Assembly: GCF_041260155.1 (NCBI RefSeq)
Contig: NC_091930.1
Coordinates: 35,386,070-35,450,069, forward strand
From: Ptychodera flava
Lineage: Eukaryota; Hemichordata; Enteropneusta; Ptychoderidae
Length of the DNA: 64,000 nt
Direction of reading: 5' to 3'
The notes beneath the pieces are model-generated. The model had not been told where the DNA came from. It ran no database searches and saw only the letters and a list, made by a program, of their open reading frames with translations. A program made the position numbers and the translations under genes. Below are positions 36,950-48,455 of this stretch, piece after piece. Position 1 is the stretch's first letter, and every line of letters begins with the position of its first letter.

Positions 36950-36957
36950 TGACGTCA
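36950..36957. promoter_or_regulatory. CRE-like palindrome TGACGTCA
   Basis: Perfect cAMP-response-element octamer in a locally CpG-rich segment, 50 bases upstream of the candidate exon on the minus strand. Function is inferred from the motif alone. Confidence 0.3.
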
Positions 36958-37264
36958 AAAACGACATTGACGCGAACACGGACCGGAATGTAAACAAAGA
37001 TGTCTGCGGCCGATCGAAACGATAGTCGAAAAATGTCTTGGTTTATCCTACTTTCTGAAGAAAAATTGAATGCTTTTGTTTCCAACAAGGACTCGATACG
37101 GTCAAAAACTATAATCAACGGTGTATTGAACGTTTTGCAGATCATTTTGGGAAAAACTTTTTCTTACTGAACCACTCCAACATATTACATCGTAGGCCTA
37201 CATGCGACAAGTTTTGTGTACAGTACGTTCTTATGCATGGCTACGGAAAAGGTGTGTTACAAAA

Positions 37265-37454
37265 CACATATTGACTGGCCATGAGGACAACAGCATACGT
37301 CTTTTATAACCCCTCGGCCTGTGAGTCACCCCAAAAACAGACTGTTTCCCTCGGCCTACGGCCTCGGGAAACAGTCTGTTTTTGGGGGTGGCTCACAGTC
37401 CCTCGGGGTACAGACGTACAGTATGCTGTTGCCCTCATGGCCAGTCAATATGTG
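37265..37454. mobile_element. Palindromic foldback MITE
   Basis: Arms of about 90 bases pair from CACATATTGACTGGCCATGA / TCATGGCCAGTCAATATGTG at the outside to ACAGACTGTTTCCCTCGG / CCTCGGGAAACAGTCTGT around the centre GCCTACGGC. Inner arms are nearly perfect, so the insertion looks fairly young. No coding capacity. Confidence 0.8.
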
Positions 37455-37561
37455 TATACTGTGCAACAGCCGTGTAAGGCAACAGTTCTGGGTAATAACA
37501 CCGACAGATGCATACAGTAGCAGCTAGACTTGGTTCAAGTCTGTGATTTGTGAATGTTTGA

Positions 37562-37664
37562 GTGGAGTGAACGCAATGATTTGTATTTTGCTTTCATGTG
37601 AAACGCGCGCGTGAGTGGACGCGATGAGTAGGGTGAACGCGATGAGTGGAGTGAACGCTATACA
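37562..37664. repeat. Short minisatellite
   Basis: About four imperfect copies of a roughly 20-base unit with core GTGAACGCGATGAGT. Inverted segments (GACTTGGTTCAAGTCTGTGA and TCACAGACTTGG) flank it at about 37527 and 37680. Confidence 0.6.
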
Positions 37665-37856
37665 GCGGAGTTTCACCCGGAATCACAGACTTGGCTTTCT
37701 TGCAGGGTTTGCGTTGCTATAAATTATTCATGAGATGACGTTTTCTTTACTCATATATTATTCATAAGATGACATCACTAAATTTTACACATTGGGAGGA
37801 GTTACCAATTGACCCAAACGAGACGTGCATAAAACTCACATGGCGTTGTTGACAAA

Positions 37857-38171
37857 ATGTCGAGTGCGATCACTCCCACAAAAGTCAGCACGACCTCTGT
37901 TCTATCACCGAAAACGCGTGAAAATATCTGTGTTGTTTGTGGGGCCCATGTTACAAAATGCGAAAATCGTGGCCGGTTATTCAAGGATGGAAAAAGACAC
38001 CGTCCTTACAAAATCTTACGAAATCTCTTACGTGCCCAAAGCGATGGAAATCAAAACAATGTGGGGCGACTTCGTATGTCAGTGATTTTCCGCTGCCGGT
38101 TGGTGCGCAGACGAACACATCTTTTCCCTCAATGTAACTCTCAACAAGCTTTCTTTGGTAATCTCGCATGA
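37857..38171 (+). CDS. Candidate zinc-binding N-terminal exon
   Basis: Open frame from ATG 37857 (MSSAITPTKVSTTSVL) leading to ENICVVCGAHVTKCENRGRL, a CxxC...C pattern like a small zinc-binding head, and then a basic stretch (FKDGKRHRPYKIL). The second half is antisense to the helicase exon at 38032-38229, so only the first ~58 codons may be genuine. No firm splice donor on the plus strand. Family not identified. Confidence 0.35.
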   Translation: MSSAITPTKVSTTSVLSPKTRENICVVCGAHVTKCENRGRLFKDGKRHRPYKILRNLLRAQSDGNQNNVGRLRMSVIFRCRLVRRRTHLFPQCNSQQAFFGNLA

Positions 38172-38229
38172 TTAGCGGTGTTCGACCGATCAGTTGTAAA
38201 ACGCGGTTGACGTACGAACTTGATGCCAT
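38032..38229 (-). CDS. RecQ-like DNA helicase, first exon only
   Basis: Starts at ATG 38229 (MASSSYVNRVLQ). It encodes the region before and including motif I of a superfamily 2 helicase: RDYQRKLVESYIEGKDVFV, a Q-motif-like and pre-Walker segment, and then the ATP-binding Walker A loop APTGSGKS followed by LTYEVAPHCFDF. It ends at a good donor, GGGCAC|GTAAGAG. Motifs Ia-VI of the helicase should be in later exons towards lower coordinates, but none is visible. It is therefore an isolated exon, from a truncated copy or a gene broken by rearrangement. Multi-copy RecQ-like genes of this type are common in invertebrate genomes. Class is fairly sure, activity is not. Confidence 0.55.
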
Positions 38230-38306
38230 TATTCGCCCGATATAAAACGTACTCGATGTCTAGCTTTGCACGGAGATGACAACAAACTTTTTAATGCATG
38301 CAGAGG

Positions 38307-38312
38307 TTTATT
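38307..38312 (-). promoter_or_regulatory. AATAAA downstream of candidate terminal exon
   Basis: Canonical poly(A) hexamer on the minus strand 15 bases beyond the stop codon of the frame ending at 38327. Confidence 0.35.
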
Positions 38313-38326
38313 AGCAAGCGTTCTTC

Positions 38327-38518
38327 TTATTGGCCAGAATAACGGCGGGGGCTGTCAATCATTTGTATTTGCTCTACGTCACTGTGTACACTGTCCGTCT
38401 CATCGCCTGTACTTTGCAAGAAGTCTAAGTCGGTGAATCCGGCAGAAACTAACTCACTACTGCGCAGACTCAAACGTGACGCATTCAATCGCTGGGAAAA
38501 CCTGGCGTGAGCTGCCAA
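38327..38518 (-). CDS. Unrecognised candidate last exon
   Basis: Minus-strand open frame without an ATG, possibly entered by the acceptor TTTTCCCAG at about 38496. It encodes RLNASRLSLRSSELVSAGF and then an acidic Asp/Ser-rich tail (DFLQSTGDETDSVHSDVEQI) and a stop, with AATAAA close by. The composition looks like a protein C-terminus, but no family is recognised and no upstream exon was found. Confidence 0.28.
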   Translation of the reverse strand: MAAHARFSQRLNASRLSLRSSELVSAGFTDLDFLQSTGDETDSVHSDVEQIQMIDSPRRYSGQ

Positions 38519-40460
38519 ATTCCGGATAGGTTTGTACGAAATAGGAGAGACACAAGAGAAACTATTATAAATGATTTTATTTTTTTAAAATTCACCGACT
38601 TGAACCAGGTCTAAGTAGCAGCACTAACGCCCACACTAACGGACGAGAGCAGTGACACTGTAGTATTTGAACAGGGACGGTAGAGCAAGTGTCTGTCAAA
38701 AAAGCCTTTATATTACTGGTACCTCGCTGTGGACATACTGTCTGTGCTGTAAACAGGTCGTTCGCTTCCAACTCAATGACGTCATAGTGCAAACTTGATG
38801 CTGATTGGTGCCGCGCTGACAAGCAACAGGCGCTGCTAAATACCAAAGTTCATTCACCCAACACAAAAGTTTTAACACAAGGTGCAATAAGTAATGAACT
38901 TGTGTTTCGAGCCAAACGTCATCCCTGAAAGTCATGATTAAAACAGCAAATGCGTCAAAAAGTAACGAAATAAAAAATGACGATTTGGTTGTTATAATCC
39001 CTACCAACTAAGCCAAGAAACAGAAATACACAAAACTGAAAAACAAAAAACCCCGATAATCAATGGAGGTCCATCAGGGGTACAATTACATCGGTCGACT
39101 GGCCTTCACCAAGGTCAACATGACCGAAACGAGTCGATCCTACTCCTGAAAGTTTTCAGTTTTGAAACAAAATAGCATATAGCACGAAAATGGTGTCTTC
39201 TACTAACAGAAGTTTTTACGCATTTTTTAAGACACAAAATGCACGTCCGATCAAACATAAAGGAACATCACGTGTTCACTTCGACCTCTGGAGTAGCAGC
39301 GTAGCGATATGTCATGTTTTAGTCAAATGCACAACCATTGTATGTCTTGGCAATCTATCTTTTCGGATGCATAACGTTGATAAACCCTTACATTTCAATA
39401 GCGACTTAAAATCGTTGATTCGATTGTACACCTACCCCATTCCTTGGGGTCAACATGTACAAACAGGTCGCATCTGCTCCCGTTTCTCTGCGGATAGCCC
39501 GCGTCAGCGTCGTGGCCGCCGCGCAAAACTGCCATGGAACAAGTTATACTTCTTGCGTTGTTACTTCTAACCAAAAGTTCAAGGATGTTGTTAAGAGGAG
39601 GGGAAGGGCATTTAAAAGTATACGAATACACACGAAGACGATAAACACGATTGGAACTAATTTGGGATAATTGGATTTTCACATTTTTCAAAGTTCTCAA
39701 AAGTGTTAGGTGCCGTACAGCTGAATGTTGCAAAATCGCAAAAATTAGTTCATTAAAACAAGTGTGTAATATAAAAAGGAAAAGCAGATGAGATTACATT
39801 TGTAGATTAAATCGACATTACTTCACCATTCAATTATCCCAAATTAGTTCCAATCGTGTTCTTATTATTTAATCAACTAATGTTGCGCGGGGCGCGTATC
39901 CTCACGATGTTGTAAATTGTCCCAACTGGTTGAGGATGTCATATAGTAAGGTTTGTCTGATGACAGTACAGGTCGTTGAATAGAAATCTGCCGCTATCTG
40001 ATGATCTCACACAAAAGTGTCATTCCAAAATTACCATTGGTTGTCGAAATCGCATCTGTAGACGACTAAAAACTCAATTTATCTCTTTCTTTTTTTCTAA
40101 ATCATCACTACTCCAGCCATTTCCTGCTGCAGTCTTGTTTATTTGACCCTAATTTTATCGGATGTTTGGAGCTTGACGTAAAAAAGTAACCTTTGTCTTT
40201 GATTACGATTTCTTGCTGTATATATTTGATACAGCCGTTTTGCTTCAATACCACAACAGAGTCTACCATTCTTTTCTCCTGACTCTTGTGCATGAAGAGC
40301 ACTTCCCCTCTCAAAAGATACCTTTGGAATGACTCTGAAAGATAATTCCGTGACCAGATCCCATGACTTGTTGTGAATAAAATGGCACGCACGCGTACCC
40401 CCATGACTTAACGGCCCCTGCACTAGAGTGGACGCTATGATATAAATGTACTTTATATAA

Positions 40461-40725
40461 GGCCAAAGTAATTAAATTCTTTGTTTTGCGTCCACTCTAA
40501 ATGGGAAAAGGTACGCGTCTAAGCGGCTGAAAAACACACACAAGAAAATTAACACAATGTAATTTGATTGCAGCAAATAAAAACTGTAACAAAAGTTTAG
40601 TTCAGAAAAGCTAAGCGGTCATGTCCTAAAATTTCCTATTCAAATACACTGTGTGTGTTTTTCATGAAGACCTTAAAAACCTAGGCGGGTGGGGACGCAA
40701 AACAAAGAATTTAATTACTTTGGCC
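40461..40725. mobile_element. MITE with 33-bp terminal inverted repeats
   Basis: Left end GGCCAAAGTAATTAAATTCT, right end AGAATTTAATTACTTTGGCC, pairing on inward through TTGTTTTGCGTCC. No coding capacity. Copy A has no counterpart here. Confidence 0.8.
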
Positions 40726-40727
40726 TA

Positions 40728-40838
40728 ATTGCCTGATACACGGGTTTATGTGCCTTAGAGCAGGTGACAATTTCCCCGGCGCTAGGGGGCACATTGTTTC
40801 CTGCTGCGAGGGCACATAAACCTATATATTCAGGCAAT
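40728..40838. mobile_element. Short palindromic MITE
   Basis: Ends ATTGCCTGATACACGGGTTT and the inverted AAACCTATATATTCAGGCAAT pair, as do the inner GTGCC/GGCAC segments around a GGCGCTAGGGGG centre. It lies two bases from the previous MITE. Confidence 0.65.
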
Positions 40839-41255
40839 ATTATTTTATCACATGCCTCGTCACAGTTAATGCTACATGACATTTAATAACATACAGGGCA
40901 TTTTCGACCAATTTTACCATTATCGACCAGCATCATAAAATTTTAACGAAAGTCAAATAGTAGAGCGCGCCTGGATATTTTACATCTAGCGTTAAGCGTC
41001 TACTTTGACCTCGAAACACGAAGGGCTTCGCTGGACCGGGTAATTATGGAAACATGTCAGTACATCGTTCACTTGCCCACAAACTCCCAATAAGATCCTA
41101 TTCACATCAATACACTGATTTGTACTCAGATCGGGGCATGTAATAAACCATACACTATAGGTCATTAAACACACCGCATCAGTGAGTGAGTGCATAGTAG
41201 TCATTAGTCTCACAGGGTTTTAGGTCTGTTCCAACACACACTCTCTGTCTCAGCA

Positions 41256-44013
41256 ATGTCGGACATTGACGTCAAACCTCCATGGGAGAAGTCATACTAC
41301 CTCAGACCCGGTTATCTGCTGCCGACATTAATGAACAAAGACACGATCGAGACTCATGTGAGAGATTTTGCAGTGCGCGATGACGATGTGTTTCTTATTA
41401 GCTATGCCAGGTCAGGTACGTGATGCTTTCTAAACAAATTCCTCTTTCACAAGAAAATGTCGGTCTCGCTCAAGTCAGAGTGCTCCTCGAGGACAGATAT
41501 TCGGACACTCAATCATTTACAATTCTTACTAGTGGGTGTTCATTTTAAAGCTCTTTGTGTAAGAAAAATCTTGACCGTCCTAGTTTTTCGAAAATCGAAA
41601 ATTGTATTTTTCTGCATAGAGAGTGGTTGTAGTTTCAACGCGAGGTCAACCTGGATGGATATCAGCAGGTCGATATTTGTCGACACATACATGGATAGTG
41701 GAATTCTTTTGACTTCTATTCCATCCTACAATCTATTTGTGCACGTACTACACAAACAGTGTTTTTTTTGTCGATGAGTCCTTGAAGTAACGCTTGAAAG
41801 ATGGCAGCTTTTGAAATACCCCTTTCAAGCTATTCAAATACTTTCCGTCCATTATCTGTGTACCCCGGTATATTTAAAACGTACGTGTTCAGAATTTCTA
41901 AATAGCGGTGATCGCAAATGATGTCATTTTTCTTTCATAAATATGCACAAATAAATAGTTGTCCGCATATTCCGCAAGAACGACGAAAATATAAACTGCT
42001 AGTGTAACAATTGATACTATAAGTGCCTAATTTATGGGTCGGACTACAAGTTGAAACAACAGCCACGCATGCAATAACAAAATTTGTCCGATCAGCGCTA
42101 TTTACTCTCATGTCAATATTGTGATTTTCTCAGAAAAGAATTAGCTGGGATTAAAAATCTGTGACAATCATAATGTAAATATCGATTGATTTATTAATCT
42201 TTCAATTTATGAATGAAAATATTTGTAGACGTTTTTCCTTGTTTTCTGCACTTTTCTGCTTTGTATTCGCTCCATTTTTAGTTACTGTTCGTTTGTTTGT
42301 CAGCAGTGAGTTTTATTGGACGATAAATTAATATTACAAATCTGCTATTTTGCAATGATTTTTTTTAGTTGACTGCCGCAAAACAGTGAGAGATAAAGTG
42401 ACTAGCTCAAAAATGCACTGCGACATGCCTCTGAGACCCCACTTTTAAAATAAGTGTGTCAAAACAAACGACTTTTGAGCGCGTTTTCTAACTGGGATTC
42501 TTTTTAATCATTTTAGTTTAACTCTCATTGTTACATGACAATTGGAGCTTGTCTACTTTGTTTATTTTCAGTGTCTGCCTGTGTGTCTGTTTGTCAGAAA
42601 ATTAGCAAAGACAGACAACTTAAGTCGTCAGTTTTTTAAACAGAAGGTTGCCCTAGATATTTGATGTTAGGGTACCAAATGTAGATATAATGAAGATTTT
42701 TTAGCATTAACTCAATCATTGTGTAATTTTCTTCTTGAAGTAAAGTTAGCTCATCAGCATGCCACTGAATTGGAAAGATTCCCAGCTTTTTTCTACATTC
42801 TGTATAAAGTGTATCAAGTTCTGTTGAAATTTTGAGAATAGTAGAGTATGTTGTTAATAATAGGGCATTATAACTTTTATCGTAGAGAATACCCAGTGAT
42901 TATGCCCAGTTCCTACCTTGAAATGGACACAATGTCCACGTCATAGAACCTGGGTGGCCAAAGATAGCCCTCGAAATTTACATTCTGTGATCGATACAGA
43001 TCACTTTCAAGCATCAAACTCTAATTCGTCTAGCTCAACTCAACAGTGAGAGATGAAGCTGATACTTATACGTGCCTTAAAATGGAAATGGTCAGAATCT
43101 ACTACCCGAGGTTTCCTCAAGGAAAGATTTGACCGTTCTATTTTAACCTAAACTATATAAATCAGGGTTAACCTTGAACGCTTTCGCATTGCTGTAACAA
43201 ATTAACTAAAGTTTACCAGAACTTGAAGCTCAAATTGGCCGCCACAACCTATGTTAAGGTAGAATGCGTCTCGATGACGGATATTCAGACGGGGTTTTCA
43301 AGAAGTAGTAATGCTACAACCAGGTGACCTTGCAGTGGTTTAATTTAGAAGGGACATCTTTTAGTGATGATCGTGAACGTTTTAATTTCATCATCATGCC
43401 TCTAGTGATGAAAATTGAATTTTCCATTACGACCCTTTGCATGTTAGAAAGACTTATCTATAGGCAAACATAATGTTCTAACGGAAAATGCGATGGCGTC
43501 CCTCATGGATTTCAATAGAAATCCAAGGTAAACCGTATGACTCTTCTGGAATACATGCAAGTATTAGCAAGTTATTGTTAAATTAGAGAGATAACACGAT
43601 CTGTTAAAAGTGTTATTCTGTACAATATCATATGGTTTGTTTCCTTTTTTAACGCTAGGAACGGCCTGGACTAATACCATACTGAACGCCATCATATATG
43701 TGGACAACTTGACTTACCTAGACTCAATCGACATCCATACGAAGTTAGCATGTCTTGAGGTCGGTCCAACAGGTGACGACCTTGCAGCCGAAGGCATGGT
43801 TTTTCCCAAGTCCTTTATCGAAATGTTCATCAATGACTGTCCCTCGCCGCGTGTCATTCACTCCCACCTGTACGTCGACTTTTTGCCAAAGCAGTATTTC
43901 GTCAAGAAACCCAAGGTCGGTCAAGTGTATAGTTCGATATCGTGCACCATTTTTATGTTGCCGTTGGCTTGTTTCTGTTGACGAACTTGGTGACCAACGA
44001 CTGGTCTATCCAT

Positions 44014-44074
<61 letters not shown>

Positions 44075-47000
44075 AGAGAGAAGAGAGAGGAGAGAGATGA
44101 TAGTATGTCTAACAGTGTTTGTGTGAAAACAGCAAAGGTGGTACGTGAAATATTATATTCCAAAAGAGGGGCTACGTGCCAAAGTACACATGCACATATT
44201 ACAGCGAAGGGCGTTATGTGGTAGATCAAATGTACTTTTGAGAAAATTCAGCAACTGTAGCTTCCGTGTTAAAACTCGGCTTTTTAATGCATTTTGTAAT
44301 AATTTCTATTGTATACAATTGTGGTGTGATTACAAGGCGTCATCAATCCGTAGTTTGCACGTGTGTCACAATAATGCTTTACGTAGGTTGTTGGATTTAC
44401 CACGAAATGCTAGTATTTCATCTGCATTTGTAGTAAACCAAACTGACAATTTTCCTATCTTGAGGAGGAAAGCTGTGTACAGTTTTGTTCGTAGACTTCT
44501 ATATAGTGAAAACGAACTGCTTAAGAGTCTATTACACTCTGACGCCGCTTATTTTGGCCTGCACGACAAATGGCAAAAGCTTCTCTATAGCAGATTTTAA
44601 AGTGATCGTGGATTGATTGATTGATGGTTCTGTTAATTTTCTCTTTATTTCCTCTCAGTATTTAATTGTATAGTTTTTATAGTGTCCTTTTACTTTCTTT
44701 GTGCTATGGACAGTTATTTTTAACTTGTCTGAAATAAAGTTGAAATAATAATAATAATAATTACGTCAAGTGAAAATACGTTGGTCAATTCACAATCCCT
44801 GCGTGGCCGCCCGTTGCCGGTTATTTTGTTTTCTTGTTTAATTTATTATATCCATGCAGACAGCAGGTATATATTTAGCTCTTGATTACGTGACAGAAGC
44901 AAACCGGATCAGTTGGGCCGCCATGTTTCAAGTGAACATTGACAATGAAGCAAAGCCTGAAGATTTGTGATCACAGTAGACAATAGTACAAATATTACTC
45001 CTAACCTAGGGTGCTTACTCACACTCATACGACAGTTTTGAATGATTTATTGAAGTATACCATTTTACCCAGCTGTTTTAAATGATAATATGATAATATG
45101 TAAACTTGCACATACAGCGCGTAAAATTGATTAAGCTACTTTACAATCCTTTGCCGAAATGTATCATTTCATCAAATCGTGTCACACTGTGCATTTGCTT
45201 TCCTAAAAAGACTGTCTATATAAGAAGAGACCCAAAAGATGTACTTGTGTCGATAGCGGAGCACCACAACAGCGCAAAATACCACGGATGTGTGCCTTGG
45301 GAGAAATACTTTGAGGAATTCTTGAAGGAGAATGGTAAGTAGGAATATATTCGATCTATGCCAGGTCGACGAAGAGAACATGTATTTTGCGAGATATTTT
45401 ATATCAGTATTCAAGGCAGGGTTTTCAAATCAAAAACTGAAAAATCCTATGTTTGTTCTTGAGGCATAGATGTGCCCCACAGCACTGGGACACTTGCTCG
45501 ACTACAGAAGGACATTTGCAAATTCACCTGACGTTTTTTTCAAGCATCATTACTTTCTGCAATACCAGAGAACGACAAAAGTACATGACTAAAACAGCCG
45601 TATCGGTCCAAGAGATTAGTTATTTACACACAGCACGCAATCTGTCTCCGACGAGTCAGAAACAAAAAACCAAAAAAAAACCAAACAAAACAAAACAAAA
45701 CAAAAATGGACACGGCGAAACCAAAGGACCAATCTTAGACATAACAAGACCCTCGTATTAACGGGGCGGTTATAGATAATACCTGCGTAACTTTCCAAAT
45801 ATGTGACGATTTCTCTCATGCTTTGAAAGCTACGATACTTGACAATAATTTGACACAGAGCAGTGCTGTCGTCAAAAAAGGAATAAAGAGGAAGAATTCG
45901 TTTTTAGCTTCATTGATACCTTCATGCCGTGGTAAAATAAAATTTGCCTAAAGTCTTTGGTAAAGACTTTGGTTCAAACCTCATTGAGGTGGTCCACACG
46001 GCATGAATTTAGCGTTCCGTAAGGTGATTTTCATTCAATTAAACCATTTCAATTATTTCTGAAAGGATAATATCTTAACGCAAATTTGTGAAACGGTTTC
46101 GATACAGCGTATCAAGTTCGGATTCAGGAGACAGGCACTGGACCATGAAAAATTTCTTATTGCCGCACACTAACTCTCTCTGTCTCGCTTATTGAGTAGC
46201 ATTTATTTGTTTTGCTCTCTTTCCCTCCACATCGAATACGATTACTATCAGACATGCAGACGATACTGTATACAGTAAATTATTTATTTTTATTCTATGA
46301 TTTTCACACTCTCCCCTTTGAACCCTAGGTGATTATGGTTCTCCATTTACTCACACCAAGAAATGTGCAGAATTCATGAATGAACCGCGGTGGTTATGCT
46401 TTACATATGAAGAACTACGGAAGGTAAAATAATATTATCATACATTACAGTTGTAAAATGGCGAGTTCACTATTTCTGATGGGAATGATAAATTATGACG
46501 TCATTCAAAGACATTCAACTGGAAAAATCAAATGTACATAAGTTACCATTATTTAGAGTTTCAGTTTGCAAATTTTGTGAACTTTCAAGTCAACTAATAA
46601 AAATTACTTCAAGTACAAAGTAATAATATCTGTAACTTAAGTTTCATGCTTCCTGCAATCATCAGACAGATGAAATATAAGGATCCTTAGCCCCAGACAC
46701 TCTTTTGCGTCTTTGGGACGTACCATTCTATTTGTGGGTGGTGTTAAAATTTGATAAATATTATTTATTTTGGTGGCGACATTTTGAAACCAACTCAGGG
46801 CGTTTGTTTAATAGCGTAGAATTCTCAGCATTGATAATGTGAAGTTTTACTGATATACAGAGACTGCATCGCTTGCTTATATTAGAGTAGCTCAATGCTT
46901 TGTCAATATTGCTGTCGCTATATTGACTTGTCTAGGATATTAGATCTGCTATCAAGAAGATGTCAGACTTTATCGGCAAAACATTGAATGAAGAAGAAAT

Positions 47001-48455
47001 CGACAAGGTAATTAATTATACCAGCTTCAACCAGATGAAGGAGAGATATGAGAACTCTCCGACACCATTCTACCAGGAAAAGAATGCCGGAAAATGGATA
47101 AGGAAAGGTAATGTTTGTTCTTTAACATCCGGTCATTCTTTTGTGTGCATAATATAAACCATGGCGCTTGCTGTTGCTGTTCTTTGATGTTAAACAGGTA
47201 TCACATGACAGATGGACATCTATCAATTCAGGACTTAAACAAAAAATAATGCATAATGAAGTTTTTTTTGCATTTTTATTGAATATTTTATCATAAGGAG
47301 GCTATGACCTCTGCTAGGCTGTTGCTAAGCGACAATCACTAATCAATATGGCGGCGCGTCAAACAGCCGCCCGATCGACTATACCGAGAGTTTCAGTTGA
47401 TTTCTAATCCGACATTGATTCAATTGATTGTTTATACCTACAGGTAGGATTATTCGTGCTCTGAACTTTACAGAAGTGGGTGTTTTATGATATAAAGCAT
47501 TTTTAACGTATATAGACAACAAAACTGAGCCTTTAGTCCTACTAGCCTACGTTGTGCACCCTCGTTTTTTCGTTCTATGTGTGTCTAATATTTCCGAGTG
47601 GTTTCATTCTATGAGCACGGTAACTTTATACACCGTCCCCCAGTAAACTAATACAGGTAGATTGCAACAAAGGGAAAAGTTGTGTAAAATGAAGTTTTTG
47701 TTCAAGAAGATAAGACAAAGCACGATCCCTTGAGTGGAGGGCCTGTCGACAAAATTTATAACAGTGACATGGCAGAATGTTTATACTTTTATTTGTCAAA
47801 ACACACTTTGCTAAATTCGATTCTACGTTAGCGACCAACGAAATGCATATGATAATTTGCCTTCCATTGGCAAAAAACATGCGTCTTTCAGAAGAAGTCT
47901 GTGACACTATGTCGTGTAAATTTAACTGTTCCTGGGAGATTAATGGTCATTTTAAAGGTATTTGAGTTGAAATATCTTCCATCACATTTTAAAACCTAAT
48001 GTAACTATAAATTATGTTTAATATATTTCGAACTGTGAAGTAAAGGTGCATTTCCAAGTTTAATGGTGGCAAAGCTTTACTTTTATTTGATGGAGCAAAC
48101 TGTAAGTTTCCATTAACGAAATACAAGTGTTGGACGAAGCTGCTAACTTGACATCCACCATATTGTTTTCAATCTTGTGCAAATCATGGGCGTTCTCGCT
48201 CAAGGGTCAATACTGGGAGTCATCTTCAGGACCAGTCACAAAACCTGATGTTTGTTCATAGGCAATGATAAGTTGTGATTGCACAGACCCCTTTGATCTT
48301 CATCAATTATTGACATGACTGTTTGTCGTCTCTGGCATCTTTCAGGTGTGGTCGGAGACTGGAAACATCACTTCACCGTGACTCAGAACGAGACCTTCGA
48401 TAGAGTGTACGCAGAGAAGATGAAGGGATATGAGCATCTGATGTACAAATACTGA
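41256..48455 (+). CDS. Cytosolic sulfotransferase, complete six-exon gene
   Basis: Transfers sulfonate from PAPS to hydroxyl or amine groups of small molecules in the cytosol. Exons: 41256-41415, 43659-43915, 45211-45334, 46329-46423, 46936-47107, 48346-48455. All introns are GT-AG and phases match, giving 918 bases and 305 aa, the family size. Visible motifs: 5' PAPS loop YARSGTAWTNT (consensus YPKSGTTW, here Pro-Lys replaced by Ala-Arg), catalytic histidine in [12 protein letters not shown], 3'-phosphate site [10 protein letters not shown], and the C-terminal [13 protein letters not shown] (RKGxxGDWKxxFT signature). No signal peptide. Exons 1-2 exist again upstream at 22989 and 32354, and a dead exon 6 lies at 52591. 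A LINE tail lies in intron 2. The Lys to Arg change at the PAPS loop may lower or alter activity. Subfamily and substrate cannot be named. Confidence 0.93.
41470..41622 (+). repeat. Shortened TTAA-family MITE, copy B intron 1
   Basis: Left portion only (CAGAGTGCTCCTCGAGGACA to AAAATCGAAAATTGTATTTT). The right part, present at 23340-23522 in copy A, is deleted together with some flank. Confidence 0.55.
44020..44098. repeat. (GA)n microsatellite in intron 2, copy B
   Basis: Counterpart of the tract at 32760. Confidence 0.95.
44181..44762 (+). mobile_element. 5'-truncated non-LTR retrotransposon (LINE) tail
   Basis: Encodes the C-terminal end of a non-LTR reverse transcriptase: [54 protein letters not shown] and the closing [13 protein letters not shown]. 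The stop codon is at 44598-44600, then about 160 bases of 3' UTR with AATAAAG and an (AAT)n tail. This fits CR1/L2-like or Jockey-superfamily elements, in which short 3' repeats replace poly(A). The homology between the duplicated introns ends exactly where it starts, so it inserted in copy B or the copy A match ends here. The remaining frame is open, so it may be fairly young. Confidence 0.8.

Larger units (their letters stand above)
38718..44180 (+). repeat. 5' duplication of the sulfotransferase gene, copy B
   Basis: Collinear with 21555-32985 from upstream sequence (shared GACAAGCAACAGGCGCTGCT) through exon 1, intron 1, exon 2 and the intron 2 (GA)n. Copy B has its own insertion at about 40445-41157 upstream of exon 1 and a partly deleted MITE in intron 1. 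This copy is joined to exons 3-6. Confidence 0.85.
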
